Position numbers and translations under genes: made by a program
The notes under the pieces: generated by a model
Told to the model about the DNA's origin: nothing
The model's input: the letters and a program-made list of their open reading frames with translations, nothing else
The model's database searches: none
DNA from: Acetobacter lovaniensis
Lineage (GTDB): Bacteria; Pseudomonadota; Alphaproteobacteria; Acetobacterales; Acetobacteraceae
Length of the DNA: 64,000 nt
Assembly (NCBI RefSeq): GCF_014207635.1
Contig: NZ_JACHIE010000008.1
Location: 1 to 64,000 of the forward strand
Direction of reading: 5' to 3'
Shown here: positions 33,413 through 42,176 of the stretch, one piece after another
Numbering within the stretch: the stretch's first letter is position 1
Layout: each line of letters starts with the position of its first letter

Positions 33413-34432
33413 ATGGCAAGAGCAGCACTCCACATGATCCAGCCCGCTCCGGGAGATACACCGCCGGAGTGGATACACATCCTGCCCGCAGGCACCTTTA
33501 AAGGTGATGATGGGCGTGGACCTTACGTGCTGCGTGATCCGGCAAAAGTTATTTCGGAAAGCATGGAGCGCGCCCATGGCAAGCTGACTCTGGACGAAAA
33601 CCATTCCACAGACACAGCCGCAAAGATCGGCATGTCATCTCCCGCCATGGGCTGGATCGTCCAGCTTGAAAACCGGGCCGATGGCATTTGGGGGCGTGTT
33701 GAGTGGACGCCGCCCGGCCAGCAGGCGTGGGCCAACCGTGCGTATCGCGGGGTCTCTCCTGTTTTCGATCACACTTCAGATGGTGTTGTGACGTGCATCT
33801 TGCGTGCCGCCCTGACGAATGACCCCAATCTGGAACTGACCTCCCTTCATCATAAACAACAGGAGACGAGGATGGACCTCGCAGCCATTGCGGCAGCCCT
33901 CGGGCTGCCCGCAACAGCAACGCAGGCGGACGTTGACCGTGCGCTTGCTGACGCCAAATCCAGCCGTGCCATGCACACCAGTCTGGCCGGACTGCTCAAC
34001 CTTGGGGCCGATGCGGATGCTGCCGCCATTACCACCGGCGTGCGCGCCCGCCTTGAAGGCGAAAGCGCACATGCCCAGGCACTGACTGCCGTGCAGACAG
34101 AGTTGGCCGCACTCCAGCGTAAGGACGCCGAACGCACGGCGGAAGCGGCTGTAGATACTGCCGCACGGGATGGTCATGTGATCAGCAAAGACCTGCGCGG
34201 CGAGCTGATTGCCCTGCATGCCAGCAACCCCGAAATGGCGGCAAAGATTATCGCGCAGCTCCCCAAAATTCCGCAGGGGCAGATCGCACGCCAGAACACT
34301 TCGGCCCATGCAACCCAGACAGCGGCGGGTGTGGACACGGATGCCGACCCCAAGGCTCTGGCGAAAATGGACGCCACCTTCAAGGTGACGGATGCCGAGC
34401 GTAAAGCTCTGGGGGACGCCAATGCTTACTGA
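33413..34432 (+). CDS. Prohead protease/scaffold (Mu gpI)
   Basis: The 339-residue protein has an N-terminal protease domain (WIHILPAGTFKGDDGRGPY, KLTLDENHSTDTAAKIG, GWIVQLENRADGIWGRVEWTPPGQQAWANRAYRGVSPVF). H in DENHS and S in GVSPV are candidate catalytic residues by comparison with the I family. The C-terminal half is a helical scaffold that can be made separately from an internal start at 33872. It opens the second late operon, with no Shine-Dalgarno sequence before ATG 33413. The stop overlaps the next gene by 11 nt. Confidence 0.9.
   Translation: MARAALHMIQPAPGDTPPEWIHILPAGTFKGDDGRGPYVLRDPAKVISESMERAHGKLTLDENHSTDTAAKIGMSSPAMGWIVQLENRADGIWGRVEWTPPGQQAWANRAYRGVSPVFDHTSDGVVTCILRAALTNDPNLELTSLHHKQQETRMDLAAIAAALGLPATATQADVDRALADAKSSRAMHTSLAGLLNLGADADAAAITTGVRARLEGESAHAQALTAVQTELAALQRKDAERTAEAAVDTAARDGHVISKDLRGELIALHASNPEMAAKIIAQLPKIPQGQIARQNTSAHATQTAAGVDTDADPKALAKMDATFKVTDAERKALGDANAY
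33872..34432 (+). CDS. Nested scaffold protein from internal start (Mu gpZ-like)
   Basis: An in-frame ATG at 33872 within the protease gene is preceded by AGGAG at 33861-33865 with 6-nt spacing, a near-ideal ribosome-binding site. The product (186 residues, DLAAIAAALGLPATATQADVDRALADAK onward) is the helical scaffold half without the protease. Mu encodes its scaffold Z in the same way inside I. Internal initiation is inferred from the site, not shown. Confidence 0.7.
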   Translation: MDLAAIAAALGLPATATQADVDRALADAKSSRAMHTSLAGLLNLGADADAAAITTGVRARLEGESAHAQALTAVQTELAALQRKDAERTAEAAVDTAARDGHVISKDLRGELIALHASNPEMAAKIIAQLPKIPQGQIARQNTSAHATQTAAGVDTDADPKALAKMDATFKVTDAERKALGDANAY

Positions 34433-34868
34433 TGATCGCGCGCTGACCCGTATTCCTTGCGGGCACGGCCCTGAATTTGCATTGCCGGTTGCTGCGGGCA
34501 TGAAGGTGTATCGTGGTTCCATTGCGGCCGTCTGTCAGGATGGAACGCTGGTTCAGGCTGCAGCAGCCGCACCGCCTTCGCCCATCGTGGGCATTGCAGG
34601 CATTGCGCGGCATGGGCAGGACAACACCGGCACGTCCAACGTGTATGGCGACCAGACCGGCGCAGGTGATGTGTGGTGCGAACGCGGCACATGGGCGCTG
34701 CCGTTTGATGTGGCACCCACATGGGCGGCCTATGGCAAACCCGTTTATGCGGTCGATGACGAGACCGTCTCCCTCACCCAAACACCCGAAGGTGGTTCTG
34801 CCCGTGAGCAGGTTGGCACATTTGCCGGTCTCGACGCGCAGGGCACCGCCTGGACGTATCTGGCATAA
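34422..34868 (+). CDS. Probable head decoration/cement protein
   Basis: The 148-residue protein is beta-rich: ALPVAAGMKVYRGSIAAVCQDGTLVQAA, IVGIAGIARHGQDNTGTS, WALPFDVAPTWAAYGKPVYAVDDETVSLT and AGLDAQGTAWTYLA. This resembles capsid cement proteins that sit between protease and major capsid genes in Mu-like phages. The family assignment is by position and pattern. ATG 34422 overlaps the protease stop. Confidence 0.65.
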   Translation: MLTDDRALTRIPCGHGPEFALPVAAGMKVYRGSIAAVCQDGTLVQAAAAAPPSPIVGIAGIARHGQDNTGTSNVYGDQTGAGDVWCERGTWALPFDVAPTWAAYGKPVYAVDDETVSLTQTPEGGSAREQVGTFAGLDAQGTAWTYLA

Positions 34869-34881
34869 GGCGCGCTGAACC

Positions 34882-35835
34882 ATGGAAATTACAGCAGGTA
34901 ACATCAACGCGCTGAGTACGCGCATCAATCTGGCATTCAACCGCCCACTCGGTGTGGTGCAGCCCACATGGCAGAAGTTCGCGCTTGAAATGCCCTCCAC
35001 GTCCGCTGCGAACTTCTTTCCACGTATGTCGGAATTGCCCGGCATTCGGGAGTGGCTTGGCCCGCGCCAGATCCACCAGCTCTCCACTGCTGATCGGATG
35101 GTGCTGGTTAATCGGACATTTGAAGAGAGCTTCAGTGTCAAGCGTGAAGATCTGGAAGATGACACTTACGGGTATATTTTCCCGTGGGTGGAAGCGCTCG
35201 GTCAGGACGCGGCAACATTCCCTGACAAGTTGGTTTACGAAACCCTGTCCAAAGGACGTGCCAGCAAATGCATGGATGGTCAGAACTTCTTTGATACTGA
35301 TCACGAAGCAACTAACAGCACGGGCAAGACGGTTTCCTACGCGAATATGAGCACCATTGCTGCGGGTGAAGCCGCCCAGCCGTGGTGGTATCTGTTCGAC
35401 ACCAGCAAACCTCTGAAAGCCATGATCTTTCAGAACCGCCGCCCGTTCACCATTACCCCGCGCACGCAGCTCAATTCCGAGAATGTGTTCATGCACCGTG
35501 AATTCCAGTGGGGCACGGATGGGCGCTGCACGGCGGGATACGGCATGTATCAGTTTGCCTTCTGCTCCAACCGGCCACTGACGGGTGCAGTGTTTCAGGA
35601 TGCCATTGCCCGCATGGCAAGCCAGTGCCGCCGGGACGGCACGCCCTATGGTGTGCAGCCAACGGTAATGGTGGTGCCGCGCAATCTGGAAGGAGCTGCG
35701 CGCACTTTGCTCAAGAGCACGTTGGTCATGAGTCTGGCGGATGATGGCAAAACGTATGGTCCGGCATCCAACGTATGGGCTGACTACTGCGATCTGCTGG
35801 TTTCCGACCGGCTGCCGCAGGCTGTGGGGGCGTAA
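34882..35835 (+). CDS. Major capsid protein (Mu gpT-like)
   Basis: The 317-residue major head subunit is recognised by FNRPLGVVQPTWQKFALEMPSTSAANFFPRMSELPGIREWLGPRQIHQLS, FEESFSVKREDLEDDTYGY and GQNFFDTDHEATNSTGKTVSYAN, which are hallmarks of the Mu T family, and by FQWGTDGRCTAGYGMYQFAF. It forms the icosahedral shell with an HK97-like fold. Its gene follows the decoration protein with a 13-nt gap. Confidence 0.94.
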   Translation: MEITAGNINALSTRINLAFNRPLGVVQPTWQKFALEMPSTSAANFFPRMSELPGIREWLGPRQIHQLSTADRMVLVNRTFEESFSVKREDLEDDTYGYIFPWVEALGQDAATFPDKLVYETLSKGRASKCMDGQNFFDTDHEATNSTGKTVSYANMSTIAAGEAAQPWWYLFDTSKPLKAMIFQNRRPFTITPRTQLNSENVFMHREFQWGTDGRCTAGYGMYQFAFCSNRPLTGAVFQDAIARMASQCRRDGTPYGVQPTVMVVPRNLEGAARTLLKSTLVMSLADDGKTYGPASNVWADYCDLLVSDRLPQAVGA

Positions 35836-35838
35836 CAG

Positions 35839-36108
35839 ATGGCGCGGGCTCCCCAGACCAACCGTGCGGCTGCTGCTGGCCGTGGTGGTGAAGAGATCAG
35901 TCCCGACGAGCTGGTCACGCTGCTCTCCCAGAAAGGGGCGCATGTGCCGCGTCGGAAGCTGATCATTGTGTGCCGTGAGCCGGGGTTTCGGCGTGCGGAC
36001 ATGGAGCACCCGGCCGTGGGGATTTACCCGCATGACCATTTTACGGCCGAGCAGATCAGCGCGATGGTTGATGAGCCCATGCTTGAGCTGATCGGGGTGG
36101 GTTTGTAA
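35839..36108 (+). CDS. HI1506-like head-tail region protein (Mu gp35-like)
   Basis: The 89-residue protein has the pattern KLIIVCREPGFRRADMEHPAVGIYPHDHFTAEQISAMVDEPMLELIGV, found in small FluMu HI1506-related proteins between the capsid and gp36 genes. The function is not known. It overlaps the next gene by 1 nt. Confidence 0.72.
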   Translation: MARAPQTNRAAAAGRGGEEISPDELVTLLSQKGAHVPRRKLIIVCREPGFRRADMEHPAVGIYPHDHFTAEQISAMVDEPMLELIGVGL

Positions 36109-36524
36109 TGGCCTACGCCACGGTTGACGACATGACGAAATCCTTTGGCGAGGATGAGTTGATTACGGTCACAACACCGCGTGGCGTAGAGCGCACGGTG
36201 ATTGACCAGGATCAGGTCAACACTGCCATTGGCGTGGCATCGGACGAGATCGACAGTTACCTGCGCCGCCGTTACGCGGTGCCGCTGGTAAGTGTATCTC
36301 CCAAGATGTTGCAGGTTTGCTGTGTGCTGGCACGGTGGGTGCTGTGGTCAAAGACCGATACAGCACCGTCTGATTCCATGCGGGCTGACCGCAAGGACGC
36401 CATTGCGTGGCTGGGGAATATCAATTCTGGCAGCGTGACGCTGGATGGAGCCACCCCCCTGAACGTGGGCAATGACTTCAGCCGTATTGCCACGCGCAGG
36501 CCATCCGTGGGGTTTGGGCTATGA
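36108..36524 (+). CDS. DUF1320 head-tail connector protein (Mu gp36)
   Basis: The 138-residue protein begins YATVDDMTKSFGEDELITVT and has VNTAIGVASDEIDSYLRRRYAVPL and ARWVLWSKTD, typical of DUF1320. These proteins form part of the neck between portal and tail. It overlaps gp37 by 4 nt. Confidence 0.88.
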   Translation: MAYATVDDMTKSFGEDELITVTTPRGVERTVIDQDQVNTAIGVASDEIDSYLRRRYAVPLVSVSPKMLQVCCVLARWVLWSKTDTAPSDSMRADRKDAIAWLGNINSGSVTLDGATPLNVGNDFSRIATRRPSVGFGL

Positions 36525-37102
36525 CCAGCCCTGTTCTGCCTCTTCTGCGCGATGGTGGCCCGTTACTGGCGGCATTTGATGGGGTGCGCGCCCTGCTGGA
36601 GCCGGTCTTTCCGACCAGTCTGTTCCGGTATGAGCACGTGCAACCTCGTATGTCTCCTGCACGCTGGGCGGAAATCGCACGGGTAGCACCCACCATTGGC
36701 ATGAGCTTGGCTGACTGGAACTCCAACACTCTGTCCGGGACCGACTACCGTGGCGATGTCAGTATTCCGGTCTTTTTGGTGGTGCGCCAGGACAAGCCGG
36801 AATTTCTGCTCAAAGGCACGAAAACTCCCGGTGTGATGGGGATGATGGCTGCGGCCATTTTTGCCCTGGACAGCCAACGGATTGAGGGCGTGGGGCAGGT
36901 TAGCGTGAAGCGCGCCAGCAATCTGGAAGCCGCGAACTGGATTGATGACCGCACAGCAATCGCAACCCTGAATGTGGTCGTGAAGAATGTTGGCTACAGC
37001 AAAGAGCTGGCGCGGGCGCAGTTGGCCGATTTGAGTGACGTGGATGGCACATGGGATTTTGCTCCCGTCACCACAGCACAGAGCAGTGGAGCAGAGAAAT
37101 GA
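36521..37102 (+). CDS. Tail terminator-type protein (DUF1834, Mu gp37)
   Basis: The 193-residue protein lies in the gp37 position and shows FPTSLFRYEHVQPRMSPARWAEIARVAPTIGMSLADWN and GDVSIPVFLVVRQDKPE, consistent with DUF1834 members proposed to cap the tail tube. Assignment rests on position and length as well as pattern. Coupled by 4-nt overlaps on both sides. Confidence 0.78.
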   Translation: MTSPVLPLLRDGGPLLAAFDGVRALLEPVFPTSLFRYEHVQPRMSPARWAEIARVAPTIGMSLADWNSNTLSGTDYRGDVSIPVFLVVRQDKPEFLLKGTKTPGVMGMMAAAIFALDSQRIEGVGQVSVKRASNLEAANWIDDRTAIATLNVVVKNVGYSKELARAQLADLSDVDGTWDFAPVTTAQSSGAEK

Positions 37103-37320
37103 ATACGCTTGTGAGCGTTGTGCCCCGGCACCCGGAAACCTTGCGGGATGCGAGTGGGAAACTGATTGGCAAGGGGCCGGTTGACGTGGACCCGCGTGAT
37201 CCGTTCTGGCGGCGTCTGATCCGCTGGGGGGATGTGGAGGTGCAAAAACCCGCCACGACTTCTGCCACCACTCCAGCCGTTGCAACAGCCTCGGCCAGCC
37301 AGAATGGGGGTAAACCATGA
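37099..37320 (+). CDS. DUF2635 protein (Mu gp38)
   Basis: This 73-residue protein starts VSVVPRHPETLRDASGKLIGKGPVDVDPRDPFWRRLIRWGDVEV, the DUF2635 pattern. It always precedes the sheath gene in Mu-like phages. Unknown function. The C-terminal tail is low-complexity (TTSATTPAVATASAS). Coupled by ATGA overlaps to gp37 and the sheath. Confidence 0.85.
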   Translation: MNTLVSVVPRHPETLRDASGKLIGKGPVDVDPRDPFWRRLIRWGDVEVQKPATTSATTPAVATASASQNGGKP

Positions 37321-38795
37321 CATCGGTGACACTGACCGAAATTCCCGACAACTGGAATGTGCCGGGTAGCAATGCCGAAATCACCGCCGTGCGTGATGGT
37401 GATAGCCTGGTGGACATGCCACTGCGCGGGCTGCTGATTGGCCAGCTTGCAGGCGGTGTGGCCAATGTGCTGACACCTGTGCCCATTACTGATCCGGCCC
37501 AGCCTGCGGCCCTGTTTGGCGCTGGCACATCTCTTGCCCGCGCGGCCGTCAAGCTTCTAGGGGCGGCTCCTTACGAGCAGATTGACGTGATTGGCGTCAA
37601 GACGGCTGGAACCTTTACCAAGGCGGCGAGCGGTGTGCTGCCCGTTGGTTCGCCCAAAGCAAATGGCACGGTCGCTCTTTACATTGGTGGGGTGCGTGTG
37701 CCGGTAGTGCTGACCCGCGCCATGACGCCTGCCCAGATGCAGGCGGCTGTAATTGCCGCCATCGCTGCTGTGGCTGACGCTGCGGCCATTGTTGGTGCCG
37801 CCGCCAATGCCAACACGGCGTCCGTTGACCTGACGGTAAATGAACCAGGTGTTGTGGGTAATGATCTGGACCTGCGCATGAGTGCCGCCCATGCGGATCA
37901 GGTGGCAGGGGTGAGTTTTACCGTGACCCCGTTTGCGGGTGGTGCGGGCTCGGTTGATATTACCGATGCGCTGGATGCGGTTTATGCAACTTGGTACACC
38001 GACATGTATCTGACGGTGAACGATGCCACGAACCTGACCACCTTTACCACGGAGCTGACCCGCCGGTATGGGGCCATGGTCAAACAGGACGCGCATGGGT
38101 TTGTGGGCTTCCGAGGCACCTATTCGGATACGCTGGCCCTGCTGGCGACACTGAACTGCCCATACCTTTCTCCCATTCCCGCTAACGCTTCACGCTGGGC
38201 ACCGTGGGAGGCTGCTGCCGTGCTGGGTGGTATTGCGTCCCAGGCATCCAACAATGACCCGGCGCGGCAGATGCAGGATCTGGTTCTGACGGGGTTGCAG
38301 GGGCTGGCACCGGATGCGGCTGACCTGTTCAATGAGAATATGCGCAATGTCATTCTTGGTCAGGGTGGCACGACCTTCAAGGTGGAGCAGGATGGCACGG
38401 TGCTGATTGAGCGCGTGCCAACAACCTATAAAACCGACGCCAATGGAATGCCCAGCACGGCTTATTTCGACATCATGACCCCCAAAACAGATACGCGCGT
38501 GCGCTACGAATGGCGCAGCTACACATCTGGCTGGAGTCGCATGAAGCTGGCGGATGATGGTGACCCGCTGGGGCTGGCTGACGGGGTGATCACACCCAAG
38601 ATCGCCAAGACCGAAGCCTTGATCCAGCTCAAGCTTTACGAGGCTCAGGGCTGGATCATGGATGTGGATGCGCTGGCGGATCAGGTGGTGTTCTGGATCG
38701 ACCCGGAAAACAAAAACCGCCTTCTTTACAAGATGCCCATCAAGGTCATCGGCAACCTGATCCGGCTCGATGGCCAGATCCAGACGGAGTATTGA
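37317..38795 (+). CDS. Contractile tail sheath protein (Mu gpL)
   Basis: The 492-residue sheath protein has VTLTEIPDNWNVPGSNAEI at the start, and in the C-terminal part RVPTTYKTDANGMPSTAYFDIMTPKTDTRVRYEWRSYTSGW, IAKTEALIQLKLYEAQGW and NLIRLDGQIQTEY, matching Mu gpL. It marks this phage as a contractile-tailed myovirus. An Ala/Val-rich insertion (VVLTRAMTPAQMQAAVIAAIAAVADAAAIVGAA) is part of the variable surface domain. The tube gene follows 3 nt after its stop. Confidence 0.95.
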   Translation: MTSVTLTEIPDNWNVPGSNAEITAVRDGDSLVDMPLRGLLIGQLAGGVANVLTPVPITDPAQPAALFGAGTSLARAAVKLLGAAPYEQIDVIGVKTAGTFTKAASGVLPVGSPKANGTVALYIGGVRVPVVLTRAMTPAQMQAAVIAAIAAVADAAAIVGAAANANTASVDLTVNEPGVVGNDLDLRMSAAHADQVAGVSFTVTPFAGGAGSVDITDALDAVYATWYTDMYLTVNDATNLTTFTTELTRRYGAMVKQDAHGFVGFRGTYSDTLALLATLNCPYLSPIPANASRWAPWEAAAVLGGIASQASNNDPARQMQDLVLTGLQGLAPDAADLFNENMRNVILGQGGTTFKVEQDGTVLIERVPTTYKTDANGMPSTAYFDIMTPKTDTRVRYEWRSYTSGWSRMKLADDGDPLGLADGVITPKIAKTEALIQLKLYEAQGWIMDVDALADQVVFWIDPENKNRLLYKMPIKVIGNLIRLDGQIQTEY

Positions 38796-38798
38796 TGC

Positions 38799-39170
38799 AT
38801 GGCGAATGCTGGTGACGTAATCGGCATTATCCAGATTTATTCTGGATCAACGCTGATCGACTGCACACCGGGCAGCAAGATACGCCTGCCCGGCCGCAAG
38901 AACACGGCAGTGGCCACCGGATATAAGACCCGCACGGCTGCGGGCTATCAGGGTGGGCAGGTGGATGCCACGGCCCTGATGGGGACCGGAGATGATCTGG
39001 ACTGGCCCGACCCGTCCGCACGTGGGCCGTTGCAGGTGCGCTGTGACACTGGGCAGGTCATTGCCATCACTGACGCCATTATCGAACAGAAGCCCGACAT
39101 CAGCGATGGCGGCGGCAAGGCCGCTCTGCGCTGGTTCTTCGACAACTACACTATTCAGGTGACATCATGA
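38799..39170 (+). CDS. Tail tube protein (Mu gpM)
   Basis: The 123-residue tube protein shows GDVIGIIQIYSGSTLIDCTPGSKIRLPGRKNTAVATGYKTRTAAGYQGGQVDATALM and RWFFDNYTIQVTS, matching the Mu tail tube family. It follows the sheath directly and overlaps the tail assembly gene by 4 nt. Confidence 0.9.
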   Translation: MANAGDVIGIIQIYSGSTLIDCTPGSKIRLPGRKNTAVATGYKTRTAAGYQGGQVDATALMGTGDDLDWPDPSARGPLQVRCDTGQVIAITDAIIEQKPDISDGGGKAALRWFFDNYTIQVTS

Positions 39171-39610
39171 GCAAGCACGAAGCCCCTTTGGTTTCCCATG
39201 AAGACAACTCTTTCCTTCGGGATCACATGGACCAGGAAGCCTCAGATACTTCTTTGGAAACCGAACTGGAGGACGAGGAAAAGCTGCCAGCGTTACCCAA
39301 GCGGGCAAAATGGCAGCCCGATGGTACTGTGCTTCTGACGTTGCGGAAATCGGTGGTGCAGACCACTGAGGTTCCGGGGGGTGGTCATTCTGAGCAGACT
39401 GTATCGACACTGACTTTCCACCCGCTGACGGGGGCTGCAATGTTGCGTATTCAGGCCGTAAAGGGCGATGGTCCGCGTGCGCTGATGATGATGAAGGAGT
39501 CAACCAAAATGGGAGGCTTCGTTGGAGAAGCCATCTTAAAACGGTTGGATGCACGGGACTATGTCGCGGCCACAGTAATTTCGTCGATTTTTACCAATCC
39601 TGGCCTGTAA
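39167..39610 (+). CDS. Tail assembly chaperone, upstream frame (Mu gp41)
   Basis: The 147-residue protein has the acidic N-terminus (SLETELEDEEKLPALPKR) and core DGTVLLTLRKSVVQTT, VSTLTFHPLTGAAMLRIQAVKGDGPRALMMMKES, AILKRLDARDYVAATVISSIF of Mu gp41-type assembly proteins. These coat the tape measure before tube assembly. The -1 frame is open across its 3' end and past its stop, and continues into a second typical segment ending at 39762, so a frameshifted longer form is likely. Confidence 0.85.
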   Translation: MSKHEAPLVSHEDNSFLRDHMDQEASDTSLETELEDEEKLPALPKRAKWQPDGTVLLTLRKSVVQTTEVPGGGHSEQTVSTLTFHPLTGAAMLRIQAVKGDGPRALMMMKESTKMGGFVGEAILKRLDARDYVAATVISSIFTNPGL

Positions 39611-39762
39611 ACTGGGGTGTTGTCGTGACCGCCCTGGCGAATGGTCAGGGCTGGTCCAAGGCAGAATACATGGCCATGACGTGGCCGGAGTTGCAGTTCT
39701 GGTCTGAGCAGCTCCGTGCTTTTTTTGAAGAGCAAGCCGTACAAGCACAGGGTGGGAGTTAA
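39587..39762 (+). CDS. Tail assembly chaperone, downstream -1 frame segment
   Basis: In the -1 frame relative to gp41 the sequence DFYQSWPVNWGVVVTALANGQGWSKAEYMAMTWPELQFWSEQLRAFFEEQ is open across the gp41 stop and ends at 39762. The run TTTTT at 39588-39592 lies in the overlap, and a P-site TTT can re-pair in the -1 frame. A four-A run at 39538-39541 is another option. Tail-assembly gene pairs before the tape measure commonly use such frameshifts. Alternatively the segment is translated from GTG 39625 (45 residues). The span given is the part after the presumed slip. Confidence 0.6.
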
Positions 39763-39767
39763 AAACA

Positions 39768-42176
39768 GTGGATGGTTCTCAACTAACCGCTGCCCTGCGG
39801 CTGACGCTCAAAGACGAGGCATCCAGCGGCGTAAAGGCTCTGGACGATGTTTTTGGCAAGCTGAATGCCACACTTGACCGACTGACAACCGCACTGGCCC
39901 CTCTTGCCCAGCTTGGAGAGGCATTGTCTGCCACAACGGCAGGAACCGTGCGGCTGGATGAAGCGCTCGGGGCTTCCGCCGGGGCGGCAACCCGGATGGA
40001 GGAGGCCACCCGAGGTGCGTCTGTAGCGGCAGACGTTATGGCAACAGCTTTCGGCACTGCTGCGTGGCAGGTTTCCGAACTGAATGTGGCGTTTGGCGAG
40101 CTGGGGGCCGCAGAGACAGTGGCAGGCACCACGGGCGAGGCCATGGGTGCCGAAATTGCTGGTGGTGCCGAAAAGGCGACCAGCGCCGTGGATGCGCTGC
40201 TAACCCGTGTGCGTGCGCTGCGCGATGCCATGGGGGCGGCAGGCGGGGCTGTTATGAATGGCCCCATGGGTGCATGGGCCGGTGACATGCATAGTGCGGG
40301 GAAAGGTTTTTCCGAGAGCCTGCAGGGCAGTATGCACCATGCCATGACAGCGGGTCTGTCCACGATAGCCATGCTGGAGCCCATTCACGCAGCGGCTGAG
40401 TGGGACAACACTTTAGTACATATCGGCATTGGGAGTGAGTTGCACGGGGATGCGAACCGTGCGTTTGTCCAGTCCTACGGGCAGCAGTTGAATATACTGG
40501 CACGCCAGACTGGCCAGCGTGGGCTGGATCTGGCTGAAGCGGCGGGTTTCCTCTCTCGGGAAAACTATTCGGCTGCACAAATTTCCGAACTCATGCCCAC
40601 GATTGCGCGCATTGGCACCGCATATAACGCAGCACCCGATGCCGTGGCGCGCAGTGCGTTTTCGCTTCAGGAAAGTCTTGGCATAAAATCTTCCGACCTT
40701 GGTGGCGCACTGGCATCGGTGGCGCTTGCGGGGAAGTCGGCCGACCTGCCGTTTGAAAAACTGGCACCCCTTCTGCCACAAGCCGCAGCGACGGCCGGGG
40801 TATTTGGTATTCATGGCCGTGCGGGCGTGGATGATCTGGCCGCAACGATGGCAATTATCCGCAAATCAACCGGCACCGATGGTGAGGCTGTAACGGACAC
40901 CAAACAGTTGCTGGTGGATCTGATGCAGGAACACACTAGCCGCCGTTTGGCGCATTACGGCATTGATATGTTCAGCACCGAACAGCATGCCAGAGAGCGG
41001 GGCGAAGATCCGTTACTGGCTGTGATGGCGCAGATCAACCGTGTGACAAAAGGCGGCACGGATGCCCGCGCCATGGGCGATATATTTCGTAACCACGATT
41101 CATTCGTGGCGGCGGCTGCCATGACCCAGCATTGGGACCAGTATGAGAAAATTCACCGACGCACGGCCGGAGCCGATCAGTCCGAAATTGGGGAGGATTA
41201 TGACACTGGCCTAACATCCACACAAATCCGGGTTAAGGCGTTTGAGGAATCCCTCTCTCAGTTGAACAGGCGCGTTGGCGAAGGTTTTGTGCCAACGCTT
41301 AACATCATGACGTCTGCGCTCAATCGGGTAAATTCCGGCTTTGAATGGCTGGATGGGCATGTGCCTGGGGCGAGTTCAGCCATTATTGGTGTGACTGGTG
41401 CAGTGCTTGGTCTGTCTGCCGCAACGGCTGCCCTTGGCGTTGTCTGGGGACCGCTCAAAGCTGGATTTGCTGTGGTTAAAACCGCCTTGCGTGGGGTGGC
41501 TCTGGCTGAAATGTGGGCCACCACGGGGCTGGCATCTTTCCTCGGAGTTTCAACCGCTGCGGCAAGCGCCATTGTGACGGCATTTGTCGTTGTGGGCGTG
41601 GCGATTGCCGACATTGCCCTGCACTGGTCCCGGTTTTCTGGATCGTTTGCCACCATTGGTCGTGGGCTGATGGAAGAAGCACGGGGTATAGGTAACGTGT
41701 TGGCTGGCATCTTCCATCTGGACTGGCAACGTGTCCTGGCGGGAATGGGACAAGGAATGCGTGGTATTGGGGCTGTGTTTTCTGGATCGTGGGGTGTTAT
41801 CCGGCAGCTTTTTGTGGACTTTGCAGGCTGGCTGAACGGCTGGGGTGCGGGCATTCCGTTGCGTATTCTGGATGGGATTGCATCTGGATGGCATGCGCTC
41901 ACCGACGGACTTGCGGGCAAAATCGGCCAACTGGAGACCACATTTGATACGAGCTGGTTGGGGCGGCATATGGGTTTTGCGGCCCCGGTGCCTGCTGGCC
42001 ATGCCGCACATGTGCCAACCATGGCGGGTGCCGCAGCCGTTCATGGCAATCAGGGAGGGCAGTATGCCGTGCATATTACCACTGATCGTGGTGTTACAGC
42101 GCGTCAGGTCTCTGGCCCGGCTCAAGGGCTGACCATTGCATCTCCCAACACTGGTCGGATGGTAGGGCGGCCATGA
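39768..42176 (+). CDS. Tail tape measure protein (Mu gp42)
   Basis: The 802-residue protein sets tail length. It has a helical N-terminus (LTAALRLTLKDEASSGVKALDDVFGKLNATLDRLTTAL), the conserved phage tail tape-measure core (LNILARQTGQRGLDLAEAAGFLSRENYSAAQISELMPTIARIGTAYNAAPDAVARSAF; LPQAAATAGVFGIHGRAGVDDLAATMAIIRKSTG) and hydrophobic segments near residues 535-620 (ASSAIIGVTGAVLGLSAATAALGVVWG; SAIVTAFVVVGVAIADIAL) that may enter the host membrane. The start is GTG 39768, 5 nt after the assembly-frame stop. It overlaps the next gene by 4 nt. Confidence 0.92.
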   Translation: MDGSQLTAALRLTLKDEASSGVKALDDVFGKLNATLDRLTTALAPLAQLGEALSATTAGTVRLDEALGASAGAATRMEEATRGASVAADVMATAFGTAAWQVSELNVAFGELGAAETVAGTTGEAMGAEIAGGAEKATSAVDALLTRVRALRDAMGAAGGAVMNGPMGAWAGDMHSAGKGFSESLQGSMHHAMTAGLSTIAMLEPIHAAAEWDNTLVHIGIGSELHGDANRAFVQSYGQQLNILARQTGQRGLDLAEAAGFLSRENYSAAQISELMPTIARIGTAYNAAPDAVARSAFSLQESLGIKSSDLGGALASVALAGKSADLPFEKLAPLLPQAAATAGVFGIHGRAGVDDLAATMAIIRKSTGTDGEAVTDTKQLLVDLMQEHTSRRLAHYGIDMFSTEQHARERGEDPLLAVMAQINRVTKGGTDARAMGDIFRNHDSFVAAAAMTQHWDQYEKIHRRTAGADQSEIGEDYDTGLTSTQIRVKAFEESLSQLNRRVGEGFVPTLNIMTSALNRVNSGFEWLDGHVPGASSAIIGVTGAVLGLSAATAALGVVWGPLKAGFAVVKTALRGVALAEMWATTGLASFLGVSTAAASAIVTAFVVVGVAIADIALHWSRFSGSFATIGRGLMEEARGIGNVLAGIFHLDWQRVLAGMGQGMRGIGAVFSGSWGVIRQLFVDFAGWLNGWGAGIPLRILDGIASGWHALTDGLAGKIGQLETTFDTSWLGRHMGFAAPVPAGHAAHVPTMAGAAAVHGNQGGQYAVHITTDRGVTARQVSGPAQGLTIASPNTGRMVGRP

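Noticed and set aside
34774-36039. A 421-codon open frame on the minus strand
   Set aside because: It is antisense to the decoration and major capsid genes, with no domain signature.
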